Assembly: GCA_026874595.1 (NCBI GenBank)
Contig: CM049316.1
Coordinates: forward strand, 77,469,676 to 77,533,675
Direction: 5' to 3'
DNA length: 64,000 nt
Source of the DNA: Sipunculus nudus
Lineage: Eukaryota > Annelida > Sipuncula > Golfingiida > Sipunculidae
A program made the translations under genes and the position numbers. The notes beneath the pieces were generated by a model. The model saw only the letters and a list, made by a program, of their open reading frames with translations. It made no database searches and was not told the DNA's origin. Shown here one piece after another: positions 34,831-45,952 of the stretch; the stretch's first letter is position 1; every line of letters starts with the position of its first letter.

Positions 34831-35458
34831 GGTGTGGACTCTGTGGCTAAAATCTATTTAAATGTGAGTGACATGGTTGTTGATTTTAAAATTCCTATGT
34901 GTTCTATAATTGAAATACAAAATTGGGTCAGAGTCTCAGCGCAGCACAAAATCAAACCATTACGATACAGTTCTTGCTTGACACTCAGTGTAAAAAAGTC
35001 CTAGGAACGAAAATTAGGTTACAAAGACCTATAGTCAGCAAGCTATGTGATCTTTATCACCATTAGAGTTTGAATCCTATAGGTGTTTCTTCGGGACGTT
35101 CTGTGAAATAGCTGATCATAGAAATGGGGCAACTTGAGCTTTCCCAAAGTGGCAGTTATGCCAATATAGACATACAGCATTTTGGTTTTGTTACTATGCA
35201 GCAAGAGATATATAGTGAAATTTGTGGATTAAGGGTTGTTGTTTATATGTAATATGTTTATAATTAAAATGGTATTAAAAATGTTAAAATTAAAAGGACA
35301 ACCTCAGTAAATCCATGAGTGTAATTAATAAGAATTTTTTTTATGCTCAAGTAAATTGTTTGAGTCACTGATTTTATAATGTCATCATAAATATGAAGAT
35401 TATACATTTAAGATATACATTATTATGAAACAATCAGCATGATGAAACAAAAGAATTG

Positions 35459-35464
35459 AATAAA
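35459..35464 (+). terminator. Candidate polyadenylation signal
   Basis: AATAAA about 1.08 kb after the zinc-finger stop. It is a reasonable 3' end signal, but AATAAA is frequent in this AT-rich sequence. Confidence 0.3.
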
Positions 35465-35809
35465 GCTGATTAAGAGCTAGAATTTTAATATGGCCAAGGT
35501 GAAATTAAAATTTCAATCTTACCTAGGTCTCGTCTAGGCAGATTTAATATCTGCCTTTTTGCACTTTAAAGTGCATGGGGGATATATTCTGCAAGTTTTA
35601 TGAGTTAAGGGCACGCATGTGGCCAAAAGGGTGTGGTGGGGGTGTCCCCCTTACACAGTTTGGAAAATTTTGAAAAATTATGCTTAAAATGTGCAATTTC
35701 AATGCAGGATTTTGTCCACATCCCTACTTCTAATCACATGCTGCCCCACACCAAAACATACCAGATATTAAATATTGAATTTACAATATCAGGTTGTGTT
35801 TATCCATCC

Positions 35810-37124
35810 ATTAACCAGGCACAAATCGTAACTGATGGTTCTGGAATCTTCTTACTTCACATCTATAGGGAGGTCCATGAAAAATCTCCTTTGAAACCTG
35901 AAAATAGGTCTCTCTTACCCATAACCTCTGAGCTATGGAGCTCCCAAGTCCCCCCCCCCCCTGAAATATGAAAATTTGATACAAAAATATCTGAACAAAT
36001 AATGCATTGATCACCATGATTTTTTGCATGCATAATCGTAACCATACGAGCTAGGATCATGAACCTTATGCAGTCTTAGAGGTTCTAAAAATATCTCCTT
36101 GCAAACCAGAAATTAGGTCACTGCGACCTATATTCTACGAGTTATGGGGATGTGTTTGCACCCCCAGGATTAATTCTTATCGCCAAAATTTTCATTCCAA
36201 ACCTTCCATCTTTCCATACGGCTCATCTTCCAACAGGTGAAGAACCATAATTATTTTGAGGTCAACGTCACAGGACTCATTTCTATTAAATGCTTGTGGA
36301 TGCATTTTAAGCAAAACCTTTCATCCCAAACCTGTTATCCTTCACATATGGCTTACCTACCAAGTGGGAGAAGAATCCTATTCATTTCGAGGTCACAAGG
36401 TCAAGGTCACAGGTTCCACTTTTTTTTAAAATTATGGACAGATTTCAAGCCAGGCTTTTCATTTCAAACCTTCCTGCATTGACATATTGCTTCTCTGCCA
36501 ACAGGATAAAAGACCTGTTGATTTTAATGACAAAGGTCAAGTTCACAGCATGGAGTAATTTTAAGGGAAACTTTTCAACCTATACCTTCCATGTCATATA
36601 TGGCTTACCTACCAATAGGGGAAGAACCCTATTGATGTTGAGTTCAAGAGGTCAAGGTCACAATACTAAATATGTTCCATATGCGTGTGAACATATTTTA
36701 AGCTAAACTGTTCACCCCGAACCTTCAGTCTTTCACATATTAATCCTCTATGCATCACTCAATGCGATTCAAACATATTTAAAGCTCTTTTTTGCTTGGA
36801 GAAATAAATGATTGATTTAGGAGTCGCTGGTCAGGTGGATAAGGTAACAGGTCAAAGTTATTCACACATTGGTTTCCAAATGATTACTCCAGTTTTAAGT
36901 GGTCAGTAGTTACCCATCACTGTAGAAAGAATTCAATAGATATGTGGGCAAAAGGCCAAGGTCAGGGATGTTCACAATAAAAACTTACTTTGTAGACATT
37001 CTTTCTTGGATATGTATAACCATTGCACTCCAACTGGTACACCTCAATGTGTGGCCGTAATTGTGAGCGACACTTGTGATATATGACTCCCTTCTGAATT
37101 TGCCCATTGAATGATAAGAACATC
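35810..37124 (+). mobile_element. TTAGCTCAGCTGACT-family repeat, copy B (partial)
   Basis: From about 36030 the copy matches 17840-18620 (CAGTCTTAGAGGTTCTAAAA, then TTGCACCCCC, CCAAACCTTCCATCTTTC and GATATATGACTCCCTT). It carries TCAAGGTCA at 36401-36409 and 36652-36660 and a near-palindrome AGGTCA-CTG-CGACCT at 36115-36129. A related unit with GCACAAATCGTAACTGATGG lies at 35820-35935. The copy is cut at about 37124 by the DIRS-like element. Confidence 0.7.
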
Positions 37125-37376
37125 ATTTTACTCTCATCTGGTATTAGGGATTACACGAGATATTCGCACGCACCCATGGAGCTCAATTCTCGTCAAGTTT
37201 TTGGAGCACCAGTTTGTGTTTACATACGTCAAGTTTTCAACTTCTTAAAGCTAATACCGGTTCATATCTGGTCTTTCATCTGGTGTATAACTGTTGATAC
37301 ACTCAGATGGAGCTTGAAGTGGCAGCCAAGGTAGTCGGTAAGATATAAGCGGAAATAAAAGGCCAGAGACAGGAGG

Positions 37377-39050
37377 ATGCTGGTGCAGGCACTGCAGAGC
37401 AACATGGCCAAGTGGCATTTTGCTCAAGCAGAGTTCCAAAAGACTGTTGTTAACAAGGTTGCCGGTGTGGCCCTTGATGCAGAGTGCAGGGAACATCACG
37501 GGCCAAACATTCAGATTGCAAGCTTGGATTACCGTGATGGCGACTCCATTATGATCAACCCGCAGGACGAGAAGGTACAACTGCAATATGGACTTGGCCA
37601 TACTGTTACAGCCAGGGGTATGGCTGAAAAATCTGGGTCAAGCCACAGCGGGAGACGAGCTGCCTCCCAGGAGCGGACGCATGCGCACAAGCGGTCCCAT
37701 GATTGGAAGTCACGTGATCACGACAAAAGGTCACGTGACCGCAAACATGGCGACAGCCATAGGAAAAAGAAGCCGTCTCATTCGAAGAAAGATCAGATGA
37801 TAATAATGTGCAGGCAGAACTGAAATCCATGCGAAAGCAGATGAGTGCTATATCTGACTCGTTAGCTAAGCTCGCCTCGGTTGTTAATGAACTAAAACTG
37901 GCGTATGAGGATGGCAAAGAGGCTCAATCTGACACGGACTGTGATGTTGATATTGTCATGGGCCCGGGCAATAATGTGACCAACTGCATGGAAGACGGTG
38001 AACTGTCTGATGAACATAGCGACGATGATCAAGCTGAACCTCCCGCAAAAAAGGCATCTTTAAAGCAGGGTAAGACAAGTTTAGACTGTCTTGACAGCTT
38101 ATCCGCTAAACTCCAGCAGATGCAAGACTGAGGTCCAGAGTTGACCCAAAAGTAGCGGAGGTCATGAACAGTGTGATCAGCATGGGTTACGCTCCCGAGG
38201 CAGCTACCTGCTTTGACCTTTTATGATGTATTTAAATACAAGGTGGTGCACATGGGACTGTCTGATGAAAAAAAAAGCTGCTGATGTAACCAGCAGCCAA
38301 CCAAATGCAAGTCAACAAACACTCGACAGGCATCAGGCTCCGCCCAAAAACCACGGGGGGCTATTCTCTCTGAGCCTGTGGCCTGTCCAAACGGTCACCG
38401 GGGGGATGAGCTGTTACTCAAAACGAAATGAACAACATTGGCTTCGTGTATTCCTCACTTGGCTGGTAAACCATTTTGTCTTCCAGCACAGGGTCTCATC
38501 TGATTGGTACAAAATTCAGTGCTCCCCTCTAGTGTAGAGATTCAGGATACAAGGTCAAAACAACATTTTCAATGGTATAACCCCTTTGGTTGAACTTGCA
38601 GACACCCTATGTCAATCACTTACAGGGCAAATCCGAAATGCCAGAACCAAAGTTAGCCCTTGAGAAGATGAGTATTGGTCTTTCCATTATCGCCAATACG
38701 GTGTATGATATCTCCATGTACAGGAGGGATATGGTTAAGCCAGATCTTAATGAAGATTTTGGGCTTTGTGTTCACCTAAAAATCCTGTCACAACGGAGCT
38801 TTTTGAAGACAACCTGGCACAAAATGTGAAAGAGATTGAGGACAGTTTAAAATTACCAAAAAAAACACAAAAGAGGCGAACAAATACATCCTACTCCCAC
38901 AAGTCCCCTGGCCTCAATAAAAATTACTCAGACATGAAGGGAAAGGCTCCTTTTTTAGGGAAAGCCAACCAGTACTGGAGGAACCACCACAATATCTTCA
39001 AAAAGGGTCAAAAGAATAACAAGAAGGACTTCGTCAATCATGACAAGTGA
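37377..39050 (+). pseudogene. DIRS ORF1 (Gag-like) remnant
   Basis: A first frame (37377-37823) ends in a basic, SR/HK-rich tail (KRSHDWKSRDHDKRSRDRKH). A frameshift near 37800 leads to a coiled-coil-like stretch (ELKSMRKQMSAISDSLAKLA) followed by acidic residues (EDGELSDEHSDDDQAEPPAK). After more damage, 38590-39050 includes PVTTELFEDNLAQNVKEIED, a motif order I associate with the C-terminus of DIRS ORF1. At least three frame changes occur, so no product is expected. Confidence 0.7.
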
Positions 39051-39099
39051 ATGTGAGTAAAAGTCAAGAATGAACAACAAAACTGGGAAATACTTTTTA

Positions 39100-39500
39100 T
39101 TGAAGCCAGATCCCAGTGCAGCTGGAATAGATGCTGTCCAGTATACTTGGAGTGGCACACTTAATTATGCCTTCCCTCCTTTCAGCCGCCACATCGAGTC
39201 CTACAGAAAGTTCAACAGGACCAGGCAGATCTGCCACCGATAGCCCCTTTTTGGCCAACATAGAGCTGGTTTCCGGTGTTGCTGAGCTTACTGGCTCAAG
39301 CACCTGTGCTGTTACCTGCCACCAGGAGAATCCTCAGCCTACCACACAAAAAGGGGATTGTCCATCAACATCCATTTTCAGGGAAAATGAAACTCCTTGC
39401 ATGCAGATTATCAGGGAGCATCTCAAAGAGACAAGTATTTCAGAAACAGCTTGTGGAATCATCATGCAGTCCTGGAAACTTGGCACCAAAATAACAGTAT
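39100..39500 (+). pseudogene. DIRS RNase H region remnant
   Basis: In two frames the sequence reads GIDAVQYTWSGTLNYAFPPF and then, after a one-base shift, DLPPIAPFWPT, SWFPVLLSLL and HPFSGKMKLLACRLSG. This matches the stretch linking RNase H to the recombinase in DIRS-type elements (AFPPF, a WP motif, WFP, then a leucine-rich end). The catalytic RT domain that should precede it is missing, consistent with an internal deletion of more than 1 kb. Confidence 0.75.
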
Positions 39501-40366
39501 GATACCTACATTAAGAAATGGATTATTTACGCAGATAGACTCGGTGTTGATCCCATACTATCAAATGTCACAACAGTTTTAAATTTTTCTTGTCAGAATT
39601 GTATGAATCTGGACTTGGTTACAGTGCTACATGCACTGCACGATCGGCTCTGTCTTCATTTGTTCACTTGTCAGACGGAGGTGACATTGGCACATCAAAA
39701 TCAGTAAAGCGGTTTGTTAAAGGAGTTTTCCAGGGAAGGCCAGTATTCCCAAGATACCAGAAAACCTGGAATACTGATATTGTTCTAGATTATTTGAGAA
39801 CTATGGAACCGTTGGCTGATTTATCTCTTAAAAATCTCACAAACAAATTAGTTTTGTTAGTGGCACTGATTCTGGGCAGAGATGTCAAATCAATCATTTG
39901 TTAGACTTGAATACTATGTTCTGCAGTAGCTTAGAAATAGCTTTATAATTGATAAGAATGTGAAGCAGTCTAGACGATACAAGGAACAGCCTGTTATCCA
40001 CAAATCAAACTTTGCCGAGGATACCTGAGTTTGTATTTTAACAGTTCTGCATCAGTACTTGCTTCGAACAAGGGAACTTGTTCACTTATTCACAGCTGTT
40101 TTTAAGTTACCAAAAACCTTATTCTCCAGTAAGTAAAGATACCATTGCAAGATGGATCAAAACTGTAATGTGCAAAGCTGGGATTGATACTCGGTTGTTT
40201 TAAGCACACAGCACTAGAGCTGCTTCAACAAGCAAAGCATAAGCAGCAAATATCTCACTTTCAACTATACTTAAGACAGCTGGATGGTCTAATAACAGTA
40301 CATTTGCAAGATTTTATAAGAAAGACATTGAAACTGATCAAGTCTTTACATGATCATTGTAACTAG
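39501..40366 (+). pseudogene. DIRS tyrosine recombinase, degenerate
   Basis: The N-terminal core-binding region reads YDTYIKKWIIYADRLGVDP, then (after a shift) LSELYESGLGYSATCTARSA and VFQGRPVFPRYQKTW. The C-terminal catalytic region reads TIARWIKTVMCKAGIDTRLF, a stop, AHSTRAASTSKA, a stop, then TILKTAGWSNNSTFARFYKK. The HxxR box (HSTR), the GW motif and the nucleophile tyrosine context (FARFY) can still be seen. About 40 codons between the two halves are scrambled. Two in-frame stops and at least two shifts make it non-functional. Confidence 0.85.
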
Positions 40367-40596
40367 TCATTTAGAATAGATCATAATTCTTTTCATTTAC
40401 TTTTTAACTGAATCCAGAGGAATATTTTATAGTTTCACCATGTTCTCACACATATATTTTTGGTCTGTGTCATGGAAATTTCATGGATTTTTTTTCCATT
40501 ATTTCTTAATAAATATTTTTAAATCGAATCTTTGTGTTCGCGTTCACATCAGCTTTGAAGTCTCGTGAAATTCCGTTTGACCAGATGAGAGTAGAA

Positions 40597-40840
40597 TTTT
40601 AAGATTAAATTAAACTAACCTTATGTTGAAGTTTGATTGGAATTTTACTCTCATCTGGATCACAGGGATTAAATGCCCACCCTCCCCCCCCCATATCTAA
40701 TTGATTTGATGTGAACACTCATCTTTAAATATCAAACTTCCCGCATGCACGCGAATATCTCGTTTGATCCCTGTGATCCAGATGAGAGTAAAATTTCAAT
40801 CAAACTTCAGCTTAAGGTAAGTTTCGTTTAATTTTAAAAT
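40597..40840. repeat. ~73 bp inverted repeat at the DIRS right end
   Basis: Left arm 40597-40669 and right arm 40767-40840 are near-perfect complements (few mismatches), including TTTGATTGGAATTTTACTCT and TGGATCACAGGGAT. A third CCAGATGAGAGTAGAATTTT occurs at 40580. The ~97 bp loop contains a C-rich stretch. It probably reflects DIRS terminal and internal complementary repeats. Confidence 0.85.
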
Positions 40841-40844
40841 TTGT

Positions 40845-42670
40845 GCATAACTAGTGGCCCATGGGCCATGACGCTCAGTTAATTTTGACTGGGTGCTCAT
40901 GTTTTTTTATTACTGTTATATATTGTCTGTGAGAATAGCCTATGGCTAAAGTTGAAAAAATTGACAGAAAATAAAAATTTCAGAATTCTTATTAGACCTG
41001 CCCAGGACCCCCCTGGATTTCACACAAGAGGGTTCCAAGGAAAATAGATACAATTTGTACCCTGTCTGTCTGGGTGATCAAAATCATGTTTCTGGTCCAT
41101 AACAGAATAAAGGTCACCATGATCTAATTTACTGGTTTCCAAGGAGAAGTGCCAAGGATTAACCTAAATGTCATGTTAGAAGAGTCTACGGCTAATTGAT
41201 ACAACTTGTGCCTTGTCTGCCTGGGTGCGCAAAACCATTTTCCAGCCCATAGGTCACCATGACCAAATTTCAGGTTTCCGAGGACACTTGACTAGGACCT
41301 CCCTGAATCTTATGTTAAAAGATTATAGGCCTAATGGATACAATTTGAGCCCTGTCTGACTTTCTGGGTGCATATATGACATCTTTTCTAATGGGTTGCA
41401 AATGTAGGTCATGGAGACCTAATTTCAATTTTCCAAGGACACTGACAAAGATGTCTCAGAACGTTACAATAGAAGATTCTAGGCCTAACAGATACAATGT
41501 GTGCCCTGACTGATTTTCTGGGTGCTTATATGTCTTCTTTTTCTAACGGTCGGAAAGTATAGGTCATGGTGACCTTATTTCAAGGACCAAGGACGTTTCA
41601 TAATGTTATATAAGAAGATTCTAGGCCTTACCGGTTCAGTTTGTGCTCCGTCTGACTGTCTGTTGCTGAAAAACCCGAAGGTCATAAAATATAGGTCACC
41701 ATGACCTAATTTCAGTTTTCCAACGACATTTGCCTGGTTTCCAAGGACATTTGCCTAGAAACTCTCAGGATATTGTTTCAGAAGATTCTAGGCCTCACAG
41801 AAATAAAATGTCCCCATCTGACATACAGGGTGCTCATATCTTTTCCCTATAGGTCGCAGAATATAGGTCACAGTGACCTAGTTTCAGGTTTCCAAGGACA
41901 TTTGCCTAGGATCTCCCAAAATGTCAGGTAAGAGGTTTCTAGGCCTAATGGATACAGTTTGTGCCCCGTCTGACTATCTGGGTGCTCAAAATCATGTTTT
42001 AGGCCCGGAGGTCATAAAATATAGGTCACCATAACCTAATTTCAGGTTTTCAAGGAGATTTGCCTAGAAACTCTCAGGATATTGAGTTAGAAGATTCTAG
42101 GCCTAAAGGATACAATTTGTGCCCCGTCTGGCATTCAGGGTGCTTGAAATCATGTTATTGCCTGTCAGTAACTAAATATAGGTCACCATGATCTAATTTC
42201 AGATTTCCAAAGAGATTTGCCAAGGACCTCCCTAAATGTCATGTTGGAGGATTATAGGCATCCCATATACGATTTGTCCCCATCTGACATTCAGGGATCT
42301 CATATGACATATTTTCCCTATAGGTCGGAGAATATAGGTCACAGTGACCTAGTTTTAGGTTTTTAGGGACATTTGCCTAGGGTCTCCCAAAATGTTAGGT
42401 GAGATGTTTCTAGACCTAATGGATACAATTTGTGTCCCGTCTGACTGTCTGGGTGCTCCAAATCATGTTTTCGGCCCGTAGGTCACAAAATATAGGTCAC
42501 CATCACCTGATTTCGGGTTTCCAAGAACATTTGCCCAGGACCTCCCTGGGTGTACAGTTAGAAGTTTCTAGTTCTAACGGTTACGATTTGTGCCCTGTTA
42601 ACGGACGGACGGACGCCGGACAAAGGGTGATCGCTATAGCTCAGATGACTTGCAGTCAGCTGAGCTAATA
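40845..42670 (-). mobile_element. TTAGCTCAGCTGACT-family element with ~155 bp internal array
   Basis: On the minus strand it starts TTAGCTCAGCTGACTGCAAG and CGTCCGTCCGTCCGTTA near 42600-42670, and ends with AACTGAGCGTCATGGCCC near 40850-40880, so both family landmarks are present in reverse. Between them are about ten degenerate units of roughly 155 bp, each with a CAAGGACATTTGCCTAGGA-like block, TTCTAGGCCTAAT, GGATACAATTTGTGCCC and a TATAGGTCACCATGACCT palindrome. It encodes no protein. It lies directly right of the DIRS-like element. Confidence 0.75.
41111..42508. promoter_or_regulatory. Ten AGGTCA-nnn-TGACCT-type sites in a tandem array
   Basis: Sites start at 41111, 41251, 41406, 41561, 41693, 41865, 42023, 42180, 42336 and 42494. 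Five (41251, 41561, 41693, 41865, 42336) contain the perfect GGTCAnnnTGACC core; the other five differ from it by one base. This palindrome is the consensus estrogen response element, and AGGTCA is the general nuclear-receptor half-site. Binding or function is untested; periodicity comes from the repeat unit. Confidence 0.45.
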
Positions 42671-42684
42671 AAACACTGTTGACA

Positions 42685-43809
42685 GAGATATATGACTCCC
42701 TTTAATATCATCCCACTGAATGATAAGAACATCATTAGTGCAAAACAAAAACACTCTTGTTACCGAAGGCATTACAAAATGCCTCGCCCCGGCATTAAGA
42801 CATTGAGAGTATTGTATTAAGGTTTAGCTACTGTTTTATAAGATGATGGGAACATTTTTTGGAATCATAGCAATAAACTTATATATCCTAGATATCCTAG
42901 TTCCTAAGTATTTTTTTATATTAATGAGATATACCAGCAAATGTTTGTTCTGATATGTGGTTCTTTACCTTGATTTAGGACGGCTTTATTTGTTTTACAA
43001 GATTCTTTGTGGTGCCCTCTGCATTTCTTTTCTTTCAGGTTGTGCAGTTTGCCTACCCTGCTGAACCCCCTAAAAAGCAAGGTGATAAAAAATTTAAAAT
43101 ATTGGACTTTTTACATTTGCATGTCCATCAATCTGGTATGAGAGCTCTCCAAACTGATCATGCCTTTTGAATTGTTTTGGACATTCATTACTGAAGCATT
43201 TTTTGGAGCAATTGCCACAAGTTTGGTCTCTTATTGGACGATGTGTGATATCAAATGTCAGAAATCCATTATGTCTGCAAGGTAGCCACCTTAGAAATTA
43301 TTTTTTCAGTGCAGTTTCTGTGATTTTTTAAATGTTTGGTCCCTTTTAGAGGATGTTTGTTGTCGGATTCAGACCTTTCTGAAATCCAATATCGCCACCA
43401 GGTAGCCATCTTTAAATTCCTTTAGAACATATTATCTCAAGAACTGTTAAAGTGAATGCAGTTGGGCATATATTAATGTAATCTTCACAAGGGATTGGGT
43501 AAAAGATTTCTTAAAAATATGACAATTTATGAAATTTCAGTACAGTTGGTTTGTATTGAATAAAATTTCATACAGAAAAACCGTTTCTCAATAATTCTTG
43601 CATGGACTTCCTTGATGTTTTACATATGTATATATGTTGATCTTATATTTGGCCTGTGTGGTGTTCCTTTTGAGACTGACAGGTATCATTAAGCTATGGG
43701 GGATTAGTTCCTGATAGCTCAACAACCATATATTTTGCCTCAGACCATCCAGTCACTGTGTTTTAATCAGACATATGTGATATATATTTCTGTCATCGTA
43801 GAAAGTGGC
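42685..43809 (+). mobile_element. TTAGCTCAGCTGACT-family repeat, copy C (3' part)
   Basis: Matches 18590-19700 of copy A over about 1.1 kb (AAGGTTTAGCTACTG, ATGATGGGAACATTT, TGCCTTTTGAATTGTTTTGG, AACATATTATCTCAAGAACT, TCAGACCATCCAGTCACTGT). Its first ~50 bp repeat the last ~50 bp of copy B (both end AATGATAAGAACATCATT), so copies B and C may once have been one copy before the intervening 5.6 kb arrived. It is cut at 43810 by a TTAA-flanked MITE. Confidence 0.75.
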
Positions 43810-43917
43810 TTAAGCCGCGTGTCTTCTTGTACAGACGCGATGCGTGTGCTGTGCGGATACGTATGCAGGTATGTTTGTGTGTGTGTGTCCATTAAATACG
43901 TTTGTCAATGCGGTTTT

Positions 43918-43961
<44 letters not shown>

Positions 43962-44124
43962 TCTTCAAAATGGCACGTTTCCGCATGCGTTTCGCGGCTA
44001 CATGGTCCGGTATATGGATCAGCACTGCACTCCGCACCGCATAAATGGACACAGTCCTTATTTCCATATGCGGGATTTTAGCCGTGTCCGCCTCCGTATC
44101 CGCACAAGTGGACACGCAGCTTAA
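43810..44124. mobile_element. TTAA-flanked MITE, ~307 bp
   Basis: The element 43814-44120 lies between TTAA at 43810-43813 and TTAA at 44121-44124. The left end GCCGCGTGTCTTCTTGT is mirrored by the right end (reverse complement GCTGCGTGTCCACTTGT), with GCGGATACG repeated inside both arms. The target AAGTTTAAAC is seen uninterrupted in copy A near 19725. The TTAA duplication is piggyBac-like, but the ends do not show the usual CCC start. It contains a (TC)n run at 43921-43958. Confidence 0.7.
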
Positions 44125-45952
44125 TGCAGTTTAGTTATAGCTTCAGCAATGCATGCAACATGGATAGAAAAAAGACTTTAACCGTCTAAACTATCAATTC
44201 AAAGTTGTTTATCTATTTCTATCACAATTAAAAACTGTTATTGTGCTTATGAATTTCCTCGACGCGTGTTACTAACTTAAAAAATATCCTGTTGTGTAAC
44301 CGTTATTTATGACACAGCTCTCTAAACATCCGTGTGGATTATACGAAACCATTTTAGAAATGATTCACCAAAATCAATCTTTTTTAACACAGCAATTAGA
44401 CATAAATGTTGCAGCAGACAATTGCCAATAAAATAGCCTCTTCATCATTTCAGTAACAGCATTCCATTAGATCTTTTAATTGCCGGTTTTTTTTGTAATT
44501 CTTCTACCTTCAAGAAATGCAGTCTTATCTGTAATATGATGATATGTTGGGAGAGTACAGCACATAACATCCACATATCCGTGACGTCACCAAGAGTTGT
44601 GTAGCGGGCGCCATCTTAAAAACGAGGCAGTTTCACAGCTGCACCTGTGTGGCCAATAAAATGCATTCCGTGAATTTAACACGCTTGTTGGAATATTACA
44701 TGGTTATTATAAAAAAACTTTGGCAAACAAATTTCACGTCTCCCAGCAAGTACTTTACTTAATGTCCAAATTTATCAAACTGATCCCCAAGAAAAATGTA
44801 GCCTGTTATCTTCATGTGGATTTTTTTATGAGTTTTACAACCGCCTTGGGTTGACTTTGAATAAGGGAACCTTCCCGGAAATATTTGTTATAGATCGCAA
44901 TAAATCATGTATTGCAACAAATGACCGATAACTTTTTTTTGGTCGGCAATTATTTCCGGGACTTTTGGTTTTTTTTTTCATTTTTGTAATATTTTTTAAG
45001 AAATTCTGACTTCGTAATTTCTCTCACACATTCACCGGCTTCATAATTAGATAATACTAGAAATTATCGAGTATTTTTATATAATTTTATATTTAAAATA
45101 TTCCCACAAGCTTAGATCATCACATTTCCTTTTTCGTTTTCCGCCACTTTGCAATACTATCTGATAATGTTTTATTAATTATATCGTTCAATAAGAAACC
45201 CTTGAACTTCCAATAAGATGGGCCACATTAATGTTTTCGAATCTATAGTACTGAACAGGAAACGAGTGTTAGTAAAACATTTTCTCACCTTGTTTAGATA
45301 TTGTTGGATTTCTGTTACCAATAAAATACAACATCGCAGCAGCTTGAATTGTAAATCACTAAATGGCTGCGATGTAATATGTCCAAGGAATCATATTGCA
45401 CCAGTTTCTGTTTATATCTACAATACCGCGTCACATATATTACACCGCAAAATAGACTCACAGGTTAATCAATATATATAAATTATATTTCACAGACAAA
45501 TATCTTTTGCTGGTTATATTTTGAATGGATGTTGTCGAAGCATTCACAATATTTGCTCCATTAACCTTTTGTAATTTAAGCTTCCTACGCGATATGGCTT
45601 GCGTTCAGTTGAAAGGAATGCTGAGCGCCCATTCCCTGCAAGAGATCTATCCTTCACTTTTATTGACAAATCACCTGTTAACAAATGATGGGGGCCACAT
45701 TGGCTGCCGTTGATATCGGCCGCCGGCTAGTCCTTGGGCTGAGGGGGTTCCAGCCGTGACAACCCGACTAAGTAGGCAATCGGATAATTGGGCTGGTAAG
45801 CCTACTCGAGTCGTGATACAAGTTATATCTAGGGATGTATCGCAGTGGTCTTGCATCAGGTTGCATTCATACCGTGGTGAACGGCCCATAATCTCAATAT
45901 TATGCTAAAAATAATGAATTTACACAATAGTATACATGTGAGCTCACAACCT
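44125..45952. other. No gene recognised
   Basis: Mostly AT-rich. A GC-richer spot near 44580-44640 contains GCGGGCGCCATCTT, and 45700-45780 is GC-rich and shares GCCGTTGATATCGGC (as its complement) with 63700-63740. I see no exon with a family signature. Confidence 0.45.

Larger units (their letters stand above)
37125..40843 (+). mobile_element. DIRS-like tyrosine-recombinase retrotransposon, dead
   Basis: The order is Gag-like frame, RNase H remnant, then tyrosine recombinase on the plus strand, bounded by inverted repeats. Left ATTTTACTCTCATCTGG at 37125-37141 continues to GAGATATTCGCACGCA, and the inverted counterpart lies at 40741-40794. A further palindrome at 40597-40840 resembles the internal complementary region of DIRS elements. 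Most of the reverse transcriptase is deleted and all three coding parts have stops or shifts. DIRS elements replicate through RT and integrate by a tyrosine recombinase without making a target duplication, which fits the absence of one here. Confidence 0.85.

Noticed and set aside
39131-39502. 123-codon frame in the DIRS region
   Set aside because: The RNase H-like peptide lies in the two other frames; this frame is a shadow.
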